This document shows positions 53,405-62,379 of a stretch of DNA of 64,000 nt, piece by piece. The notes below the pieces were generated by a model, which saw only the letters and a program-made list of their open reading frames with translations, was not told where the DNA came from and did not search any database. The stretch covers positions 62,001-126,000 of the forward strand of contig NZ_BMBP01000002.1 in NCBI RefSeq assembly GCF_014634745.1. Direction: 5' to 3'. Made by a program: the position numbers and the translations under genes. The DNA comes from Leuconostoc pseudomesenteroides KCTC 3652 (GTDB lineage: Bacteria > Bacillota > Bacilli > Lactobacillales > Lactobacillaceae). How positions within the stretch are numbered: position 1 is the first letter of the stretch; each line of letters starts with the position of its first letter.

Positions 53405-53702
53405 TTTGCAATTCCTCCATAATCTCTTCTAAACTATCAAAATCTTGTTCATAATCAATTGTCAAACGGCGGGCTGTTCTGGAGGACATGTTCAGCATTT
53501 GAGCAATTTGCATGTAGGATTGTTGATAGTTATTAAACAGAATTAAACTGATTTGGGCCAAATAGTAAGTTCGGTTATCGCGTTCATGTTGACTGTCGGC
53601 CATCTCACTAACTTGCGTCGGATGATGCCAATTAAACTCATCAAGTTGCGCTAGATACTTTGTTAGTTGTTCTTTTCTTTTATTAGGCTTTTTAATCTTC
53701 AT
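53388..53702 (-). CDS. Small HTH protein of the plasmid remnant
   Basis: A 104-residue protein. The middle and end (YYLAQISLILFNNYQQSYMQIAQMLNMSSRTARRLTIDYEQDFDSLEEIMEELQNGEDW) contain a helix-turn-helix of the sigma-70-region-4/MerR-like kind (IAQMLNMSSRTARRL). The start MKIKKPNKRKEQLTKYLAQL is basic. Its ATG overlaps the end of the upstream membrane-protein gene. Its probable role is copy-number or transfer-gene control. No closer family is recognised. Confidence 0.6.
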   Translation of the reverse strand: MKIKKPNKRKEQLTKYLAQLDEFNWHHPTQVSEMADSQHERDNRTYYLAQISLILFNNYQQSYMQIAQMLNMSSRTARRLTIDYEQDFDSLEEIMEELQNGEDW

Positions 53703-54559
53703 CGAGTTGTCCTCCGGTTTGATGATATTTTTTGATTAACTGCTTATCCCGACTCCGAATTTGTTTATATTCTTCATAAGATTGTGCCAATTCATTGTTT
53801 GGACTGAGTTCTGTTGGTGCACCAAATTGCTTTTTGATATTCAACAACTGCGTTCATATTCTTGGAAATCAGTGTTTGTTGTGCCGAAATTTTGGCATCA
53901 CTTTCGCTAACTTCAAGTTCCTTTTGGCTGGCAAATGTTAGCGTATTTGATTTAGATACTTTGTCACGATTGATGATGAATTTGCCGCTTGCAGTATTAC
54001 TGTTTGCGTTAGTTTTCTTTGCACTTGAACTATCAGCAACTATGCTACTTGGCGCTTCGACTGTGGCAGTATTGATGCTTTTATCATGAGCTGTTAGTGT
54101 TACAGCATTGAAGTTATGACTCAGGTTTTTAAATTGAACCACGACTGTATTATTCGAAGTTGGTACGACACGACCTGTCACTTGACTACCACCATGATCA
54201 GTCATAGCAGTGAATTTAATTTTGCTAATATCAACCAAATCTTGATCAGAAACAGCACTGCCAGAGATTGTATAATGCAGTTCCAAAACACCATTATTTT
54301 TATTAAAAACACTTTTTGTCAGACTAGCAGTTTTGTTCAAAGTGCCAAATGACACTGGCGTATTTAACTCCGTACTAGGCAAATTTGAAGGTCGAGGTGT
54401 AATATTAACCATCACGGTTGTACTAAAAGCTATCAGGATAAACAGACTAAATATTGCAATTAAATTGCGCCGCTGATTTTCCAAAAACCAAGTACCGAAT
54501 CGACTAAATCTTTGAAAGATATTTCTAAATTTATCAGCTATTGTGATTATTGCAGTCAT
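53692..54559 (-). pseudogene. Single-pass membrane protein of plasmid transfer region, frameshifted
   Basis: Starts MTAIITIADKFRNIFQRFSR, with one helix (about 35-58, NLIAIFSLFILIAFSTTVMV), then an extracellular beta-rich domain with Ser/Thr/Asn-rich linkers and a coiled segment (LTFASQKELEVSESDAKISAQQTLISKNMNAVVEYQK). In the A5 run at ~53830 (QKAIWCTNRTQSKQ, stop at 53792) the frame breaks. The alternative frame continues KQFGAPTELSPNNELAQSYEEYKQIRSRDKQLIKKYHQTGGQLDED to 53692, next to the HTH gene start. It resembles conjugation accessory proteins of lactobacillar plasmids; function unknown. Confidence 0.6.
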
Positions 54560-54563
54560 CGTC

Positions 54564-54998
54564 CTACCCCTCCACATACTCAAATGCATTGCTATTAAAG
54601 TCAGGATATGGTGGCAAATCCTTATCTGTCACTTCACTAATTTTACTGTCAGCAATCTGTGTTTGAACAGCAGAATTTTTCGATGAGTGATTAGATTTAT
54701 AGATGCGGAATTGTGTCACTTGATTTTGTATAGCATAAATTTTTTGACCTGTATTTTTATCGGTGTAATTGTGATTGCGCATCACAAATTCAACCTCTAC
54801 TACTTGGCCAACATCAGTCACATAATCACGAATCAATTCTGCCGTTTTGTTAAAAGCAACGTAATCAATGTAAGTGGCTTTGCCATCTTTTAAATCATTA
54901 ATGGCTAATTTGAAGTAGGCAATTTTAGTTTCATTTTCACCTCTTACGGTGAAGTTTAAGTCACGAACTAAACGTCCTACGTGGTGATTAATTTGCAT
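54564..54998 (-). CDS. ssb: Plasmid-type single-stranded DNA-binding protein
   Basis: A 144-residue OB-fold protein from MQINHHVGRLVRDLNFTVRG (ATG 54998, GGAG upstream). The SSB core is visible: KIAYFKLAINDLKDGKATYIDYVAFNKTAELIRDYVTDVGQVVEVEFVMRNHNYTDKNTGQKIYAIQNQVTQFRI, that is the strand with Y..V.F.K.AE.I and the G-x-x-V-E-V pattern. The C-terminus has acidic residues (DLPPYPDFNSNAFEYVEG) instead of a canonical DDDIPF tip. It is shorter than the chromosomal Ssb and lies in the plasmid remnant. Confidence 0.85.
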   Translation of the reverse strand: MQINHHVGRLVRDLNFTVRGENETKIAYFKLAINDLKDGKATYIDYVAFNKTAELIRDYVTDVGQVVEVEFVMRNHNYTDKNTGQKIYAIQNQVTQFRIYKSNHSSKNSAVQTQIADSKISEVTDKDLPPYPDFNSNAFEYVEG

Positions 54999-55344
54999 AA
55001 TAATTTCTCCTTTTTTGATCCAGTAAATTAACAATCGGTGTCAATTGTTTGGCTAAATAGTCTTGGATATTATTTGGTAGTTTAAACACAGGGATTTGGT
55101 TACCAGCTTCAGAATAATGAATGCCTTTCAGGACTGTACAACCGACATAATGATTACCTAAGCAATCGTCAAACAACTCACCTTTGACTTTCATTTCAGT
55201 TGATTTTAAGCAGACAAAGGCTTGTTTTTTTGTTGGTTGAACGATATTATTTTTCAATTTCCTAACGAGAATGACGACGTATTTGGTTTGTTGTAGTTCT
55301 TGTAAACTTTTCTCATCCAACAGCGTTAATTGTCTGACTTTCAT
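54988..55344 (-). CDS. Hypothetical plasmid protein
   Basis: A 118-residue protein beginning MKVRQLTLLDEKSLQELQQT (ATG 55344 with GGGAGA upstream; the longer frame is rejected because it overlaps its neighbour). It contains KYVVILVRKLKNNIVQPTKKQAFVCLKSTEMKVKGELFDDCLGNHYVGCTVLKGI, a beta-rich segment, and ends NLLDQKRRNYYAN. I recognise no family. It overlaps the 5' end of ssb by 11 bases and the preceding gene by 32 bases, so it is part of a coupled plasmid operon. Confidence 0.6.
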   Translation of the reverse strand: MKVRQLTLLDEKSLQELQQTKYVVILVRKLKNNIVQPTKKQAFVCLKSTEMKVKGELFDDCLGNHYVGCTVLKGIHYSEAGNQIPVFKLPNNIQDYLAKQLTPIVNLLDQKRRNYYAN

Positions 55345-55588
55345 AATCTCTCCCTTTCGGTCTTGCAGCTTCATGAAATGGTAAGTGATAGCATTCCATG
55401 AATTTTTTTATAGCCTTAAATGGTTGATAAGAGGTACGGTATAACCTCACTGCGCCATCACTTTCTAATTCTTGATTTTCAATTGCTTTGATCACTTTTC
55501 GGCTGAGTTCACCTGATGAGTTAGCTACAAAAAGTATGTCTGAGTTGAAAAAGTCTACTGCAATAAATACGTTGTATTGGTTTGCCAT
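55313..55588 (-). CDS. Hypothetical plasmid protein
   Basis: A 91-residue soluble protein, MANQYNVFIAVDFFNSDILF onward, with ANSSGELSRKVIKAIENQELESDGAVRLYRTSYQPFKAIKKFMECYHLP. GAGAGGAGAG lies 7 bases before the ATG at 55588. It is the first gene after the broken repA and overlaps the next gene. Similar short proteins accompany ssb on lactic plasmids, by recollection; no function is known. Confidence 0.6.
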   Translation of the reverse strand: MANQYNVFIAVDFFNSDILFVANSSGELSRKVIKAIENQELESDGAVRLYRTSYQPFKAIKKFMECYHLPFHEAARPKGRDYESQTINAVG

Positions 55589-55615
55589 TATATCTCTCCT
55601 CTCTCCAATTTAAAG

Positions 55616-56514
55616 TTAAAAGCCTGATACCGATTGACTTGTTGTGATCGCAATTTTCAAACGATTTTCAAGGCCATTAGCAAAATAATTACCGTATTGG
55701 CTAATATCAACCAAGTGACCTCGCATATACTCCAATTACTTACCACCAATCTTTGTCAGAAATAATTTGATGCTGTCATCACCTTGTAATTGCTTTTGCA
55801 AAGTCAAAATAGAATTATTTTTTTCAAGTTCGGTTATCAAAAAGTGATATCCACGATCAAGAGCGCGTACGACAATTTCTGCTTGTTGGGGTTCATTCAA
55901 AAGTAAATCAGGAATCAAACCTTGGACTACACTTCTTAATTCAAGATTTTTTTGAATGATTTTGCCGATTGCGATAAATGACTGTTGAGATTTTTTTGAA
56001 TGATTATTATTAGTGACTTCATCCTCATCAAAAGAAGGGGTTTTAGTATTACTAAATTCAGTATTATTTAACTCAGTATTATTAGTGTCGTAAAACAAGA
56101 CTTCCGGTAGTCGCATTTTGAGACTTCCTTGTTATCAGTAATATCTGTTACGCTTTCTGTGATTTTTCTAACCTCTAAATTTCCAGCATATATACGATTC
56201 GGCTTATTCAATCCCTGTCGTTATTCTTCTAATAGACCATATTCGTGTAACTCTTTTTTAATACGAATTACTTTATCTTTTCCAACATTAAGATCATGAG
56301 CTAATTTTTCATTAGGATAGTAAAGATAAACATCACCCTTAGAATCAATCCATTCGTTTGAAATTGATAAATTAAATCGATTGCGTAAAAGGCTGTAAGC
56401 CAGTTTAGCTTCAGGCTTTAGACATTTGTAAAATGGATTCAATAACAGTGCTTTTGGTACACGGTAAAAACGCTCACTGGTTTCTACCTGTTTTAGACTA
56501 ATTCTTTCCATCAA
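55616..56514 (-). pseudogene. repA: RepA_N-type plasmid replication initiator, broken
   Basis: The N-terminal winged-helix domain is clear from 56514: ERISLKQVETSERFYRVPKALLLNPFYKCLKPEAKLAYSLLRNRFNLSISNEWIDSKGDVYLYYPNEKLAHDLNVGKDKVIRIKKELHEYGLLEE. A TAA at 56223-56221 interrupts the conserved RQGLNKPNRIY continuation. Near 56085-56120 the frame shifts into NTELNNTEFSNTKTPSFDED..., the variable linker, and the C-terminal helix region (LELRSVVQGLIPDLLLNE) runs to TAA 55738-55736. It then reads in frame through LEYMRGHLVDISQYGNYFANGLENRL to 55616. At least two stops and one frameshift mean the replicon cannot initiate through this protein. Confidence 0.85.
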
Positions 56515-56785
56515 GCTCTCCTATTCTCTCTTTCAGACGCTGGTACAACATGCGGTCTGCGTAACTAACTGTTTCTGTATCATATTTTTCTACAATCACC
56601 ATGATGTCATTAATAGATAAATAGAGCCCTTGTGATAAACGATTAACCTCAAAGGCATACAAATTAGTTCGATCATATTCGATGCGGAAAAGACCGTTTT
56701 CTGACAAATCCGTCAACTTGGATAACTGACGTAATGATATTCCCAGCTCTTCTCGTCTTTTACACATAAATTCACCAACACTCAT
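56498..56785 (-). CDS. XRE-family DNA-binding protein upstream of repA
   Basis: A ~95-residue HTH_XRE protein starting MSVGEFMCKRREELGISLRQ (ATG 56785). The lambda-repressor-like fold is LRQLSKLTDLSENGLFRIEYDRTNLYAFEVNRLSQGLYLSINDIM. The longer frame upstream adds hydrophobic residues without support. It overlaps the start of the repA remnant by 17 bases, so it was probably translated with it, and may regulate replication-gene transcription. Confidence 0.7.
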   Translation of the reverse strand: MSVGEFMCKRREELGISLRQLSKLTDLSENGLFRIEYDRTNLYAFEVNRLSQGLYLSINDIMVIVEKYDTETVSYADRMLYQRLKERIGELDGKN

Positions 56786-56876
56786 ACATAAAAATCTTCC
56801 AATAGCACAAATTTGTGTTACCAATCTAAAACGTTTCAATAACGTGCTAATGAACAAAAATAAATTGAACAAAAAA

Positions 56877-56965
56877 GCACCATATCATGAAGTAGTTTAG
56901 AAACATTGTCATATCAAGGCTTATAACCCTTAAAAATAAAAATATTCTACTTCATAATATGGTGT
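56877..56965. repeat. Inverted repeat upstream of the rep region
   Basis: CACCATATCATGAAGTAG (56879-56896) and CTACTTCATAATATGGTG (56947-56964) are inverse complements except for one base, around a 50-base loop. Two copies of GTGCAAC follow directly (to about 56981). This could be a replication-control or resolution site of the former plasmid. Confidence 0.5.
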
Positions 56966-56981
56966 GCAACTTGATGTGCAA

Positions 56982-57654
56982 CGAAACATGTCAACCCAAA
57001 ATAGAAAATTTGTATTCTTTTTGGCGGTTACTTTTGAATTTTATGCCTGTTTATATCTGATCTGGTGCGGTTTCTAGACTTTATTATATCTTATGATATT
57101 TGTCTTAAGGCTTATTTTTGATCACGTGCTCAATTACATTTAATCCTACTTTCCTGTTTTTATCTTTGCGTTCATCTGATACTACACTGCTACTAAAAAC
57201 TTAATTGTTTTCTTACTATGTTTAGCAACGTTAGACTAGTATTTTGAGTCACAGGGATTCATTTGGGCAAGTAAGAGTAATTTACAAGAAAAAACATGGC
57301 ATACATCAAAAATTAATTTATTATTTGTTATAGTCTTCTGGTGATAGAAACTATTAACACTTGATTTTTACATTTTGACCTTTTAATTAGCCAGTCGCTC
57401 TTGTTTAATATACATAGTCAAAATCTATTGAGTTGCCACTTCCTCGATTGATTTTATCACTAGAAATTGTGTGGCTGTGTGTTTGGATTATTGTCAGGCA
57501 AATCTACTCGTCGATTAACCACATCAGTATTTTATCATCCACAAAAATCGCTAACTTTCTTAATTGATAAGTTAGCGACTTTCTCCTTTTGACCAACATT
57601 CTTGACCAACTGATCTAGTGATAGTCTTTAAAACATTTGATACAAAGTACATTG
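56982..57654. other. Non-coding AT-rich region
   Basis: No open frame with a start and ribosome site. A hairpin TCGCTAACTT ... AAGTTAGCGA (about 57548-57578) followed on the minus strand by TTTTTGTGG is a terminator-like element of unknown origin. The remainder looks like decayed sequence. Confidence 0.4.
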
Positions 57655-58108
57655 AAATGAGTCGTAGCGCCACCTATGACTCCTAGCAAAACAGTTTTAT
57701 ACGGCGTCTATACTAATTAATCCTACGATCATTAGCTCTGTCAAAAGTTAAGAGTAGTCATTTTTTGTTGTTTTTGTTTATCATCTCAACAACTAATCCG
57801 ACCAGCATTAAGACCTAGATCCAAAGCCGATCATTAGCTGCTGTAAACTATCTGATGTGGCACTAGTCAGCACTTTTCTTAGAGTCTCGGCCTCTATCTG
57901 TTACACCATAAGCACCATTTTCATCTAGGATAGCCACCGTATTAACTTGTTTGCTGTAGCTAGAGTATCAGGCCAAAATCTAGCAATTGGTATAAAGCCC
58001 AAACACTTGTGCGATTTAAAAAAAGGGTAGTAAAATAAGAATCAGACTTCCATGGACTTTGTGGTCGCCCTACTTGTTTCATCCCTAAAATGTTGATATA
58101 GCGTTAGT
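57655..58108. repeat. Right copy of the ~460-bp diverged direct repeat (decayed TA locus)
   Basis: Same orientation and order of landmarks as 43563-44028: CGTAGCGC..CTATGACTCCTAGCAAA, CACCATAAGCACCA, AGGATAGCCACC, TTAACTTGTTTGC, GCAATTGGTATAAA, and GTTGATATAGCGTTAG just after the end of the UvrA-like gene. Confidence 0.8.
57758..57864 (-). pseudogene. Decayed Hol_Tox-like toxin copy
   Basis: Aligns with the intact toxin at 43668-43772: ATSDSLQQLMIGFG is still readable, but the GTG start is gone and the helix-coding part is frameshifted with TAA, TAG and TGA stops before the AACAACAAAAAATGA end. Confidence 0.65.
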
Positions 58109-60366
58109 CTGTATAACCATTATTGAGAAAATATTCCTGCATTGCAATAGATGTATTAGTTTGATAATGATTCATGAGTTCAATTGGCGAACCTTCAAAA
58201 AGAACTTTTCCGCCATTATCCCCCGCGCTCGGACCCATATCAATCACCCAGTCAGCTTGACCGATAAACCGCAAGTTGTGTTCCACCACAATTATAGTCA
58301 CTTGACGTTTCACAATTAGTTTTTTTAACAAATTGATGATTTGTTGAATATTTGATTCATGTAAACCACTTGTTGGTTCGTCAAGCACAATGGTAGTACT
58401 ATTGTTGTGCAGTAGATTCTTTGCTAATTTGAGCCGTTGTAATTCGCCACCTGAAAGTGTATTTAGCGCTTGACCTATATTTAGATAGGAAAGCCCACAC
58501 TCTTGAAGTATCGTTGTTACATTAGAAAATTCAGGAAAAACGTTGGCGAATTTGGCCACAGAAAAATTTAACACTTCGTGAATATTAAATCCTTTCACAC
58601 TCAAAGATAAAGTCTTGCTTGAATAACGAGTCCCATGGCAAGCCTCACAAACCGAAATTTCGTCACCCAGATACGCCAGATCCAATTTCACAAAACCTAG
58701 ACCCTTACATACTGTGCAAGCGCCTTTACCATTATATGAAAACAATGATTGAGAAGAACCAGTGATTTGTGAAAACAATTTTCTCAATTGATCAAATTCA
58801 TCTAAATAAGTTAGAATGTTCGACCTACTGCTTGTATGAATTGGTTTTTGATCTAATACTGTGACGGCATCCTGTGATTTAATAAAGGCATGTAACAATG
58901 AACTTTTACCCGAACCAGCTGGCCCAGATACTACTGTCAGCGCCTTTTGAGGTATGTCAACACTCACATCGACTAAGTTGTGAATATTTAAATGATGCAA
59001 ACTAACAAAATTTTCTTTCAGTAAACTTTGATTGTTCACCAGACCAGGATTGCTAAGGGCTTTACCGGTTACAGTTCCGCTGGTAAGTAATTCCTGATAC
59101 GTACCCACGAATGTTAGATAGCCACCATTTTCACCAGCCTCTTCACCTAAATTAATAACATTATCTGCCTTTTTGATAACGTCTGGATCATGATCAACAA
59201 TAACGACTGTATTACCTTTCTGAGCAAGTAATTTAAAAATTTTGTTGATACCGATTAAATCGTGTGGGTGTAATCCTACACTTGGTTCGTCGAATATGTA
59301 TAGTACCCCTGATAAAGCGCTATTAAGATGGTTAGACAATTTAATTCTTTGCCCTTCACCACCAGAAAGTGCACTTGTACGGCGATCTAAACTTAAATAA
59401 GAAAGTCCAACCGTTATTAAATTGTCAATTTTTAAATTCAAATCTTTTAGTACAGACTCGATATCCGTATCAACGATTTTCCCCAACCATTTTTTAAGAT
59501 CAATAAGCGGCAACGCACTGCATTCGGCAATTGTTTTACCATTAAGAATAGCTGTACGAGCTGCTTCATTAAGTCTCGTGCCGTGACATGTCGGACAAGT
59601 AATTGTTTGAGTAATGGCGCCAATCTCTTTACTGTATTTGCCATCTTCCTGGTGAAAAAAAGATTTTTTTATACGTGGTATGAGGCCTAGATATTTGGCT
59701 GTTTTATGCCATGATTTTGTTGGATGGTCAGGCGTCTGTTCTTCGCCATATAAAAATAATTGGAACGTATCTCTTGACCAATCTTTCAACGGTAGCGCAT
59801 TGTCAAAAAATCCGGATTCGGTATAACGTGTTAAGCGCCAGCCACCAGGTTGAAAAGTTGGGAACTGAATGGCGCCTTCATTTAAGGATAAATTGGTATT
59901 CAAAAGTTTATCGTTATTGATTTCTTGAATATAACCCAATCCTTGGCAATCAAGACACATACCAGATGGGTTATTATAATGAATAAGCCATTGAATATCC
60001 TATAAATGGTTGTGCTTTTCTAGAAAATAATAAACGCAGCGCTGTATAAATTTCTGTGAATGTACCAACAGTAGAGCGCGCATTGCCACTGATATTTTTT
60101 TGATTAACAACAACGGAGAAAGGCAAATTTTGAATCGTATCAACATTTGGTTTATCATATTTTGGAAGTAGTTGTTGTAGATAGGCACTATAATTTTTGT
60201 TTATTTCTCTTTGGCTTTCTGATGCTAGTGTATCAAATACTAACGACGACTTTCCTGATCCAGAAACGCCAGTTATCACCGTTACCTGATTAATTGGAAT
60301 CTCAACATCTATATTTTTTAAATTATTCGTTTTGGCACCTTTAACAACAATTTTATTTTGTGCCAT
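58104..60366 (-). pseudogene. UvrA-like ABC ATPase (UvrA2/drug-resistance type), frameshifted
   Basis: An ABC-type UvrA paralogue of ~750 residues split in two. The first part (60366-59974) holds Walker A GVSGSGKSSLVFD. The second (59960-58104) starts MCLDCQGLGYIQ (CxxC of the first zinc finger), then TCPTCHGTRL, signature SALSGGEGQRIKLS, Walker B VLYIFDEPSVGLHPHD, the second Walker A GPAGSGKSSLLHAF, CTVCKGLG, CEACHGTRY, NTLSGGELQRLKLAKNLL and TTIVLDEPTSGLH. The junction (TCATTATAATAACCC) has one extra base relative to the expected SFNNPSG. The UvrB-binding region of true UvrA is missing, so this class is thought to protect against drugs. It overlaps its MarR gene. Confidence 0.85.
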
Positions 60367-60787
60367 TACTTAACCTTCTTTCTCGAAGCTCTGACACAAA
60401 TTTCTCAGACAACTGCGCAAATAGTTGCTGTTCTTCATTTGTTAAACTAGCTTGAGCGTCCACAAGTAATTCATTGTGTTTATTATCTGTTTCTGTCAAA
60501 AATTTTTGACCCTTTTCCGTTAAATCCGTAATCATTTCACGTCTATCGAGTAGATCGGGTTTTTGACTAATGTAGCCTAAAGTATGCAATCCCGCCAAAT
60601 TTTTAGAAAGTTTCGATTTGGATATCCCCAAATGCTTGCTAAGTTCTTTTGGTAAGTAAGCTTTTATCCTCAAAAGGCTCAAAATATCATATTGTAACCA
60701 ACTCACTGCTTCAGGATTCACTAGGTTCCTTTCAGCCACTAATTCGCATTGTAACTCTGAGAGTATTTTTTTTAATTTGTTATCCAT
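60353..60787 (-). CDS. MarR-family repressor of the UvrA-like gene
   Basis: A ~144-residue winged-helix protein from MDNKLKKILSELQCELVAER (ATG 60787, GAAAGGA upstream). The HTH and wing are ELSKHLGISKSKLSKNLAGLHTLGYISQKPDLLDRREMITDLTEKGQKFL. The earlier in-frame Met (60808) lies inside the operator palindrome and too close to the probable transcription start. Its stop overlaps the UvrA-like ATG region by 14 bases, so the two are co-transcribed. Autoregulation is likely, because a 42-bp palindrome covers the promoter. Confidence 0.85.
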   Translation of the reverse strand: MDNKLKKILSELQCELVAERNLVNPEAVSWLQYDILSLLRIKAYLPKELSKHLGISKSKLSKNLAGLHTLGYISQKPDLLDRREMITDLTEKGQKFLTETDNKHNELLVDAQASLTNEEQQLFAQLSEKFVSELRERRLSNGTK

Positions 60788-60798
60788 AATCATCCTTT

Positions 60799-60840
60799 CA
60801 AAAAGCATATAGTTTCTAAATAGAAACTATATGCTTTTTG
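60799..60840 (-). promoter_or_regulatory. 42-bp near-perfect palindromic MarR operator
   Basis: The arms CAAAAAGCATATAGTTTCTA (60799-60818) and its inverse complement (60821-60840) match over 20 bases. TATAGT of the -10 element is inside the palindrome, with TTGATT 17 bases upstream. Binding would block transcription of marR and the UvrA-like gene. Confidence 0.8.
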
Positions 60841-60969
60841 AAATTATAAATCAAGCTATTGTGACATTAACGATACAAGTTACTGCTGATGTTGTTACAA
60901 ATGGCTCACACTACACGAGTGCTGAATTTAAATATTTAAATGACAAAATGCTTCACTCAAAAGGCGTCG

Positions 60970-61797
60970 TTAAGACACTGGACGTATGTCATTAACCCAA
61001 TCTTTATGGCTACTGAGTACAGATAGTTCGTTCAGAAAAGTTTGACGAAAGTTTTCAATACCATGTCCTTTTGCTTTAGAAAAAGCTTGTTCGCCAGCAA
61101 TATTGAGATAACTAAGTGAAAATAAACTACTCGTCCAGGCATCGTAACCAGCACCCAGTAAAGTGGCCATTAAAGCACCGACTATATCACCAGTCCCCAC
61201 AAAGCGATCCAACAAAGACACACCATTATTAAGTTTGACACATTGATTACCTTTAACGACAATATCTATTGGGCCTGTGGCAACAAACACCGTTTCTGGC
61301 TGTTGCTTAGCTACCATCTTTAAGGCGTGAATTAGTTCAAAGACTGTATTGTCTTGGTTGTCCTGTTCTGATCTATCTATTCCACGAGCGGACGTAGGCA
61401 ATCCAACAATCCGTCGCATCTCAGAACTATTTCCTTTAATAATAGCAGGATGCGTACTGATTATCTCATTTCCTAAATCTAATCTTTGTTGGGTAATACC
61501 ATAGCCAACCATGTCAACCACTGTTGGTTTTTTCGTTTGATAAGCCAGTTGACTGGCTAATTTCAAATTTTTTTCATGGGTTTCACTCATACGCCCCATA
61601 TTCAAAAATAAAGCATCTGTTGTCTGGAATAAAGAACGAAATTCTCGACTGTCGCCACTCATAATTGGTTTCCCACCAATGTATAGAATGCTATTTGCAA
61701 CTGTCTCGATAGTGATGTCATTTGTTATACAATGAATGAGTGGTGAATTTTTTAAAGGTAAAATACTATCAAAGGTCTTTATATCTATTTTTTCCAT
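60970..61797 (-). CDS. thiM: Hydroxyethylthiazole kinase
   Basis: Phosphorylates 4-methyl-5-(2-hydroxyethyl)thiazole for thiamine salvage. The 275 residues include PLIHCITNDITIETVANSILYIGGKPIMS at the N-terminus, LNMGRMSETH, KPTVVDMVGYG, IIKGNSSEMRRIVGL (~122) and FVGTGDIVGALMATLLGAG (~198), the ribokinase-like phosphate loop. The catalytic position is Asp (GTGD) where Bacillus ThiM has Cys. It is the last gene of the thi operon and starts 3 bases from the thiW stop. Confidence 0.93.
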   Translation of the reverse strand: MEKIDIKTFDSILPLKNSPLIHCITNDITIETVANSILYIGGKPIMSGDSREFRSLFQTTDALFLNMGRMSETHEKNLKLASQLAYQTKKPTVVDMVGYGITQQRLDLGNEIISTHPAIIKGNSSEMRRIVGLPTSARGIDRSEQDNQDNTVFELIHALKMVAKQQPETVFVATGPIDIVVKGNQCVKLNNGVSLLDRFVGTGDIVGALMATLLGAGYDAWTSSLFSLSYLNIAGEQAFSKAKGHGIENFRQTFLNELSVLSSHKDWVNDIRPVS

Positions 61798-61800
61798 GTT

Positions 61801-62310
61801 TCAACCTACAAATAAAAGGCGAATTTTCCGAACAGCCTTAATTTTCAATAAATTAGCAATGACAAAGTAAGCAATAACAGCACCGATAATTGTTGCACCA
61901 ATAAAACGTGGCGTATACACGAACCAATACATATTCTGCTGTTGTCCTGTGTACCAAATCATTACAGGATAAGAAATCAATGATCCAATAATGCCAGTTC
62001 CTAAAAATTCTCCAAGCATAGACCAATAAATGCTTTGTCCATATTTGTATAGTAATCCTGCACCAGCAGCACCAAAAACAGCCCCTGTTAAAGCAAGTGG
62101 TGGAATACCCAAAATTAGCATTCTGATGATACCAGTCACAAATGCCATAACAACTGCATAAAGTGGCCCTAAAAAGACGCCAGCTATAATGTTCATAACA
62201 CTTGACATTGGAGCCATACCCTCTATTCTAAAAATTGGTGACAATATCACGTCCAAACCAATCATGACGGCTACTATTGTTAATCTTTGAATACCTACAT
62301 TTTTATTCAT
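61801..62310 (-). CDS. thiW: Thiazole-specific ECF transporter S component ThiW
   Basis: A ~169-residue membrane protein with five or six helices, beginning MNKNVGIQRLTIVAVMIGLD (ATG 62310, GGAG upstream). VILSPIFRIEGMAPMSSVMNIIAGVFLGPLYAVVMAFVTGIIRMLILG is the ThiW core (xxxxFRxEGMAPMSSxxN). It captures the thiazole moiety of thiamine, and energy comes from EcfA/A'/T. Direct linkage to thiM supports the substrate. Confidence 0.92.
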   Translation of the reverse strand: MNKNVGIQRLTIVAVMIGLDVILSPIFRIEGMAPMSSVMNIIAGVFLGPLYAVVMAFVTGIIRMLILGIPPLALTGAVFGAAGAGLLYKYGQSIYWSMLGEFLGTGIIGSLISYPVMIWYTGQQQNMYWFVYTPRFIGATIIGAVIAYFVIANLLKIKAVRKIRLLFVG

Positions 62311-62379
62311 TTTTGTCTCCTGCATATTTGTAATGCCTATGTGAGGTTCAATATTTTGTGATCGTTTTTTCTTTTGAAT

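Noticed and set aside
60841-60969. Plus-strand readable stretch (IVTLTIQVTADVVTNGSHYT...)
   Set aside because: No start codon or ribosome site; I could not link it to a family, and it lies between two minus-strand genes. Left as intergenic.
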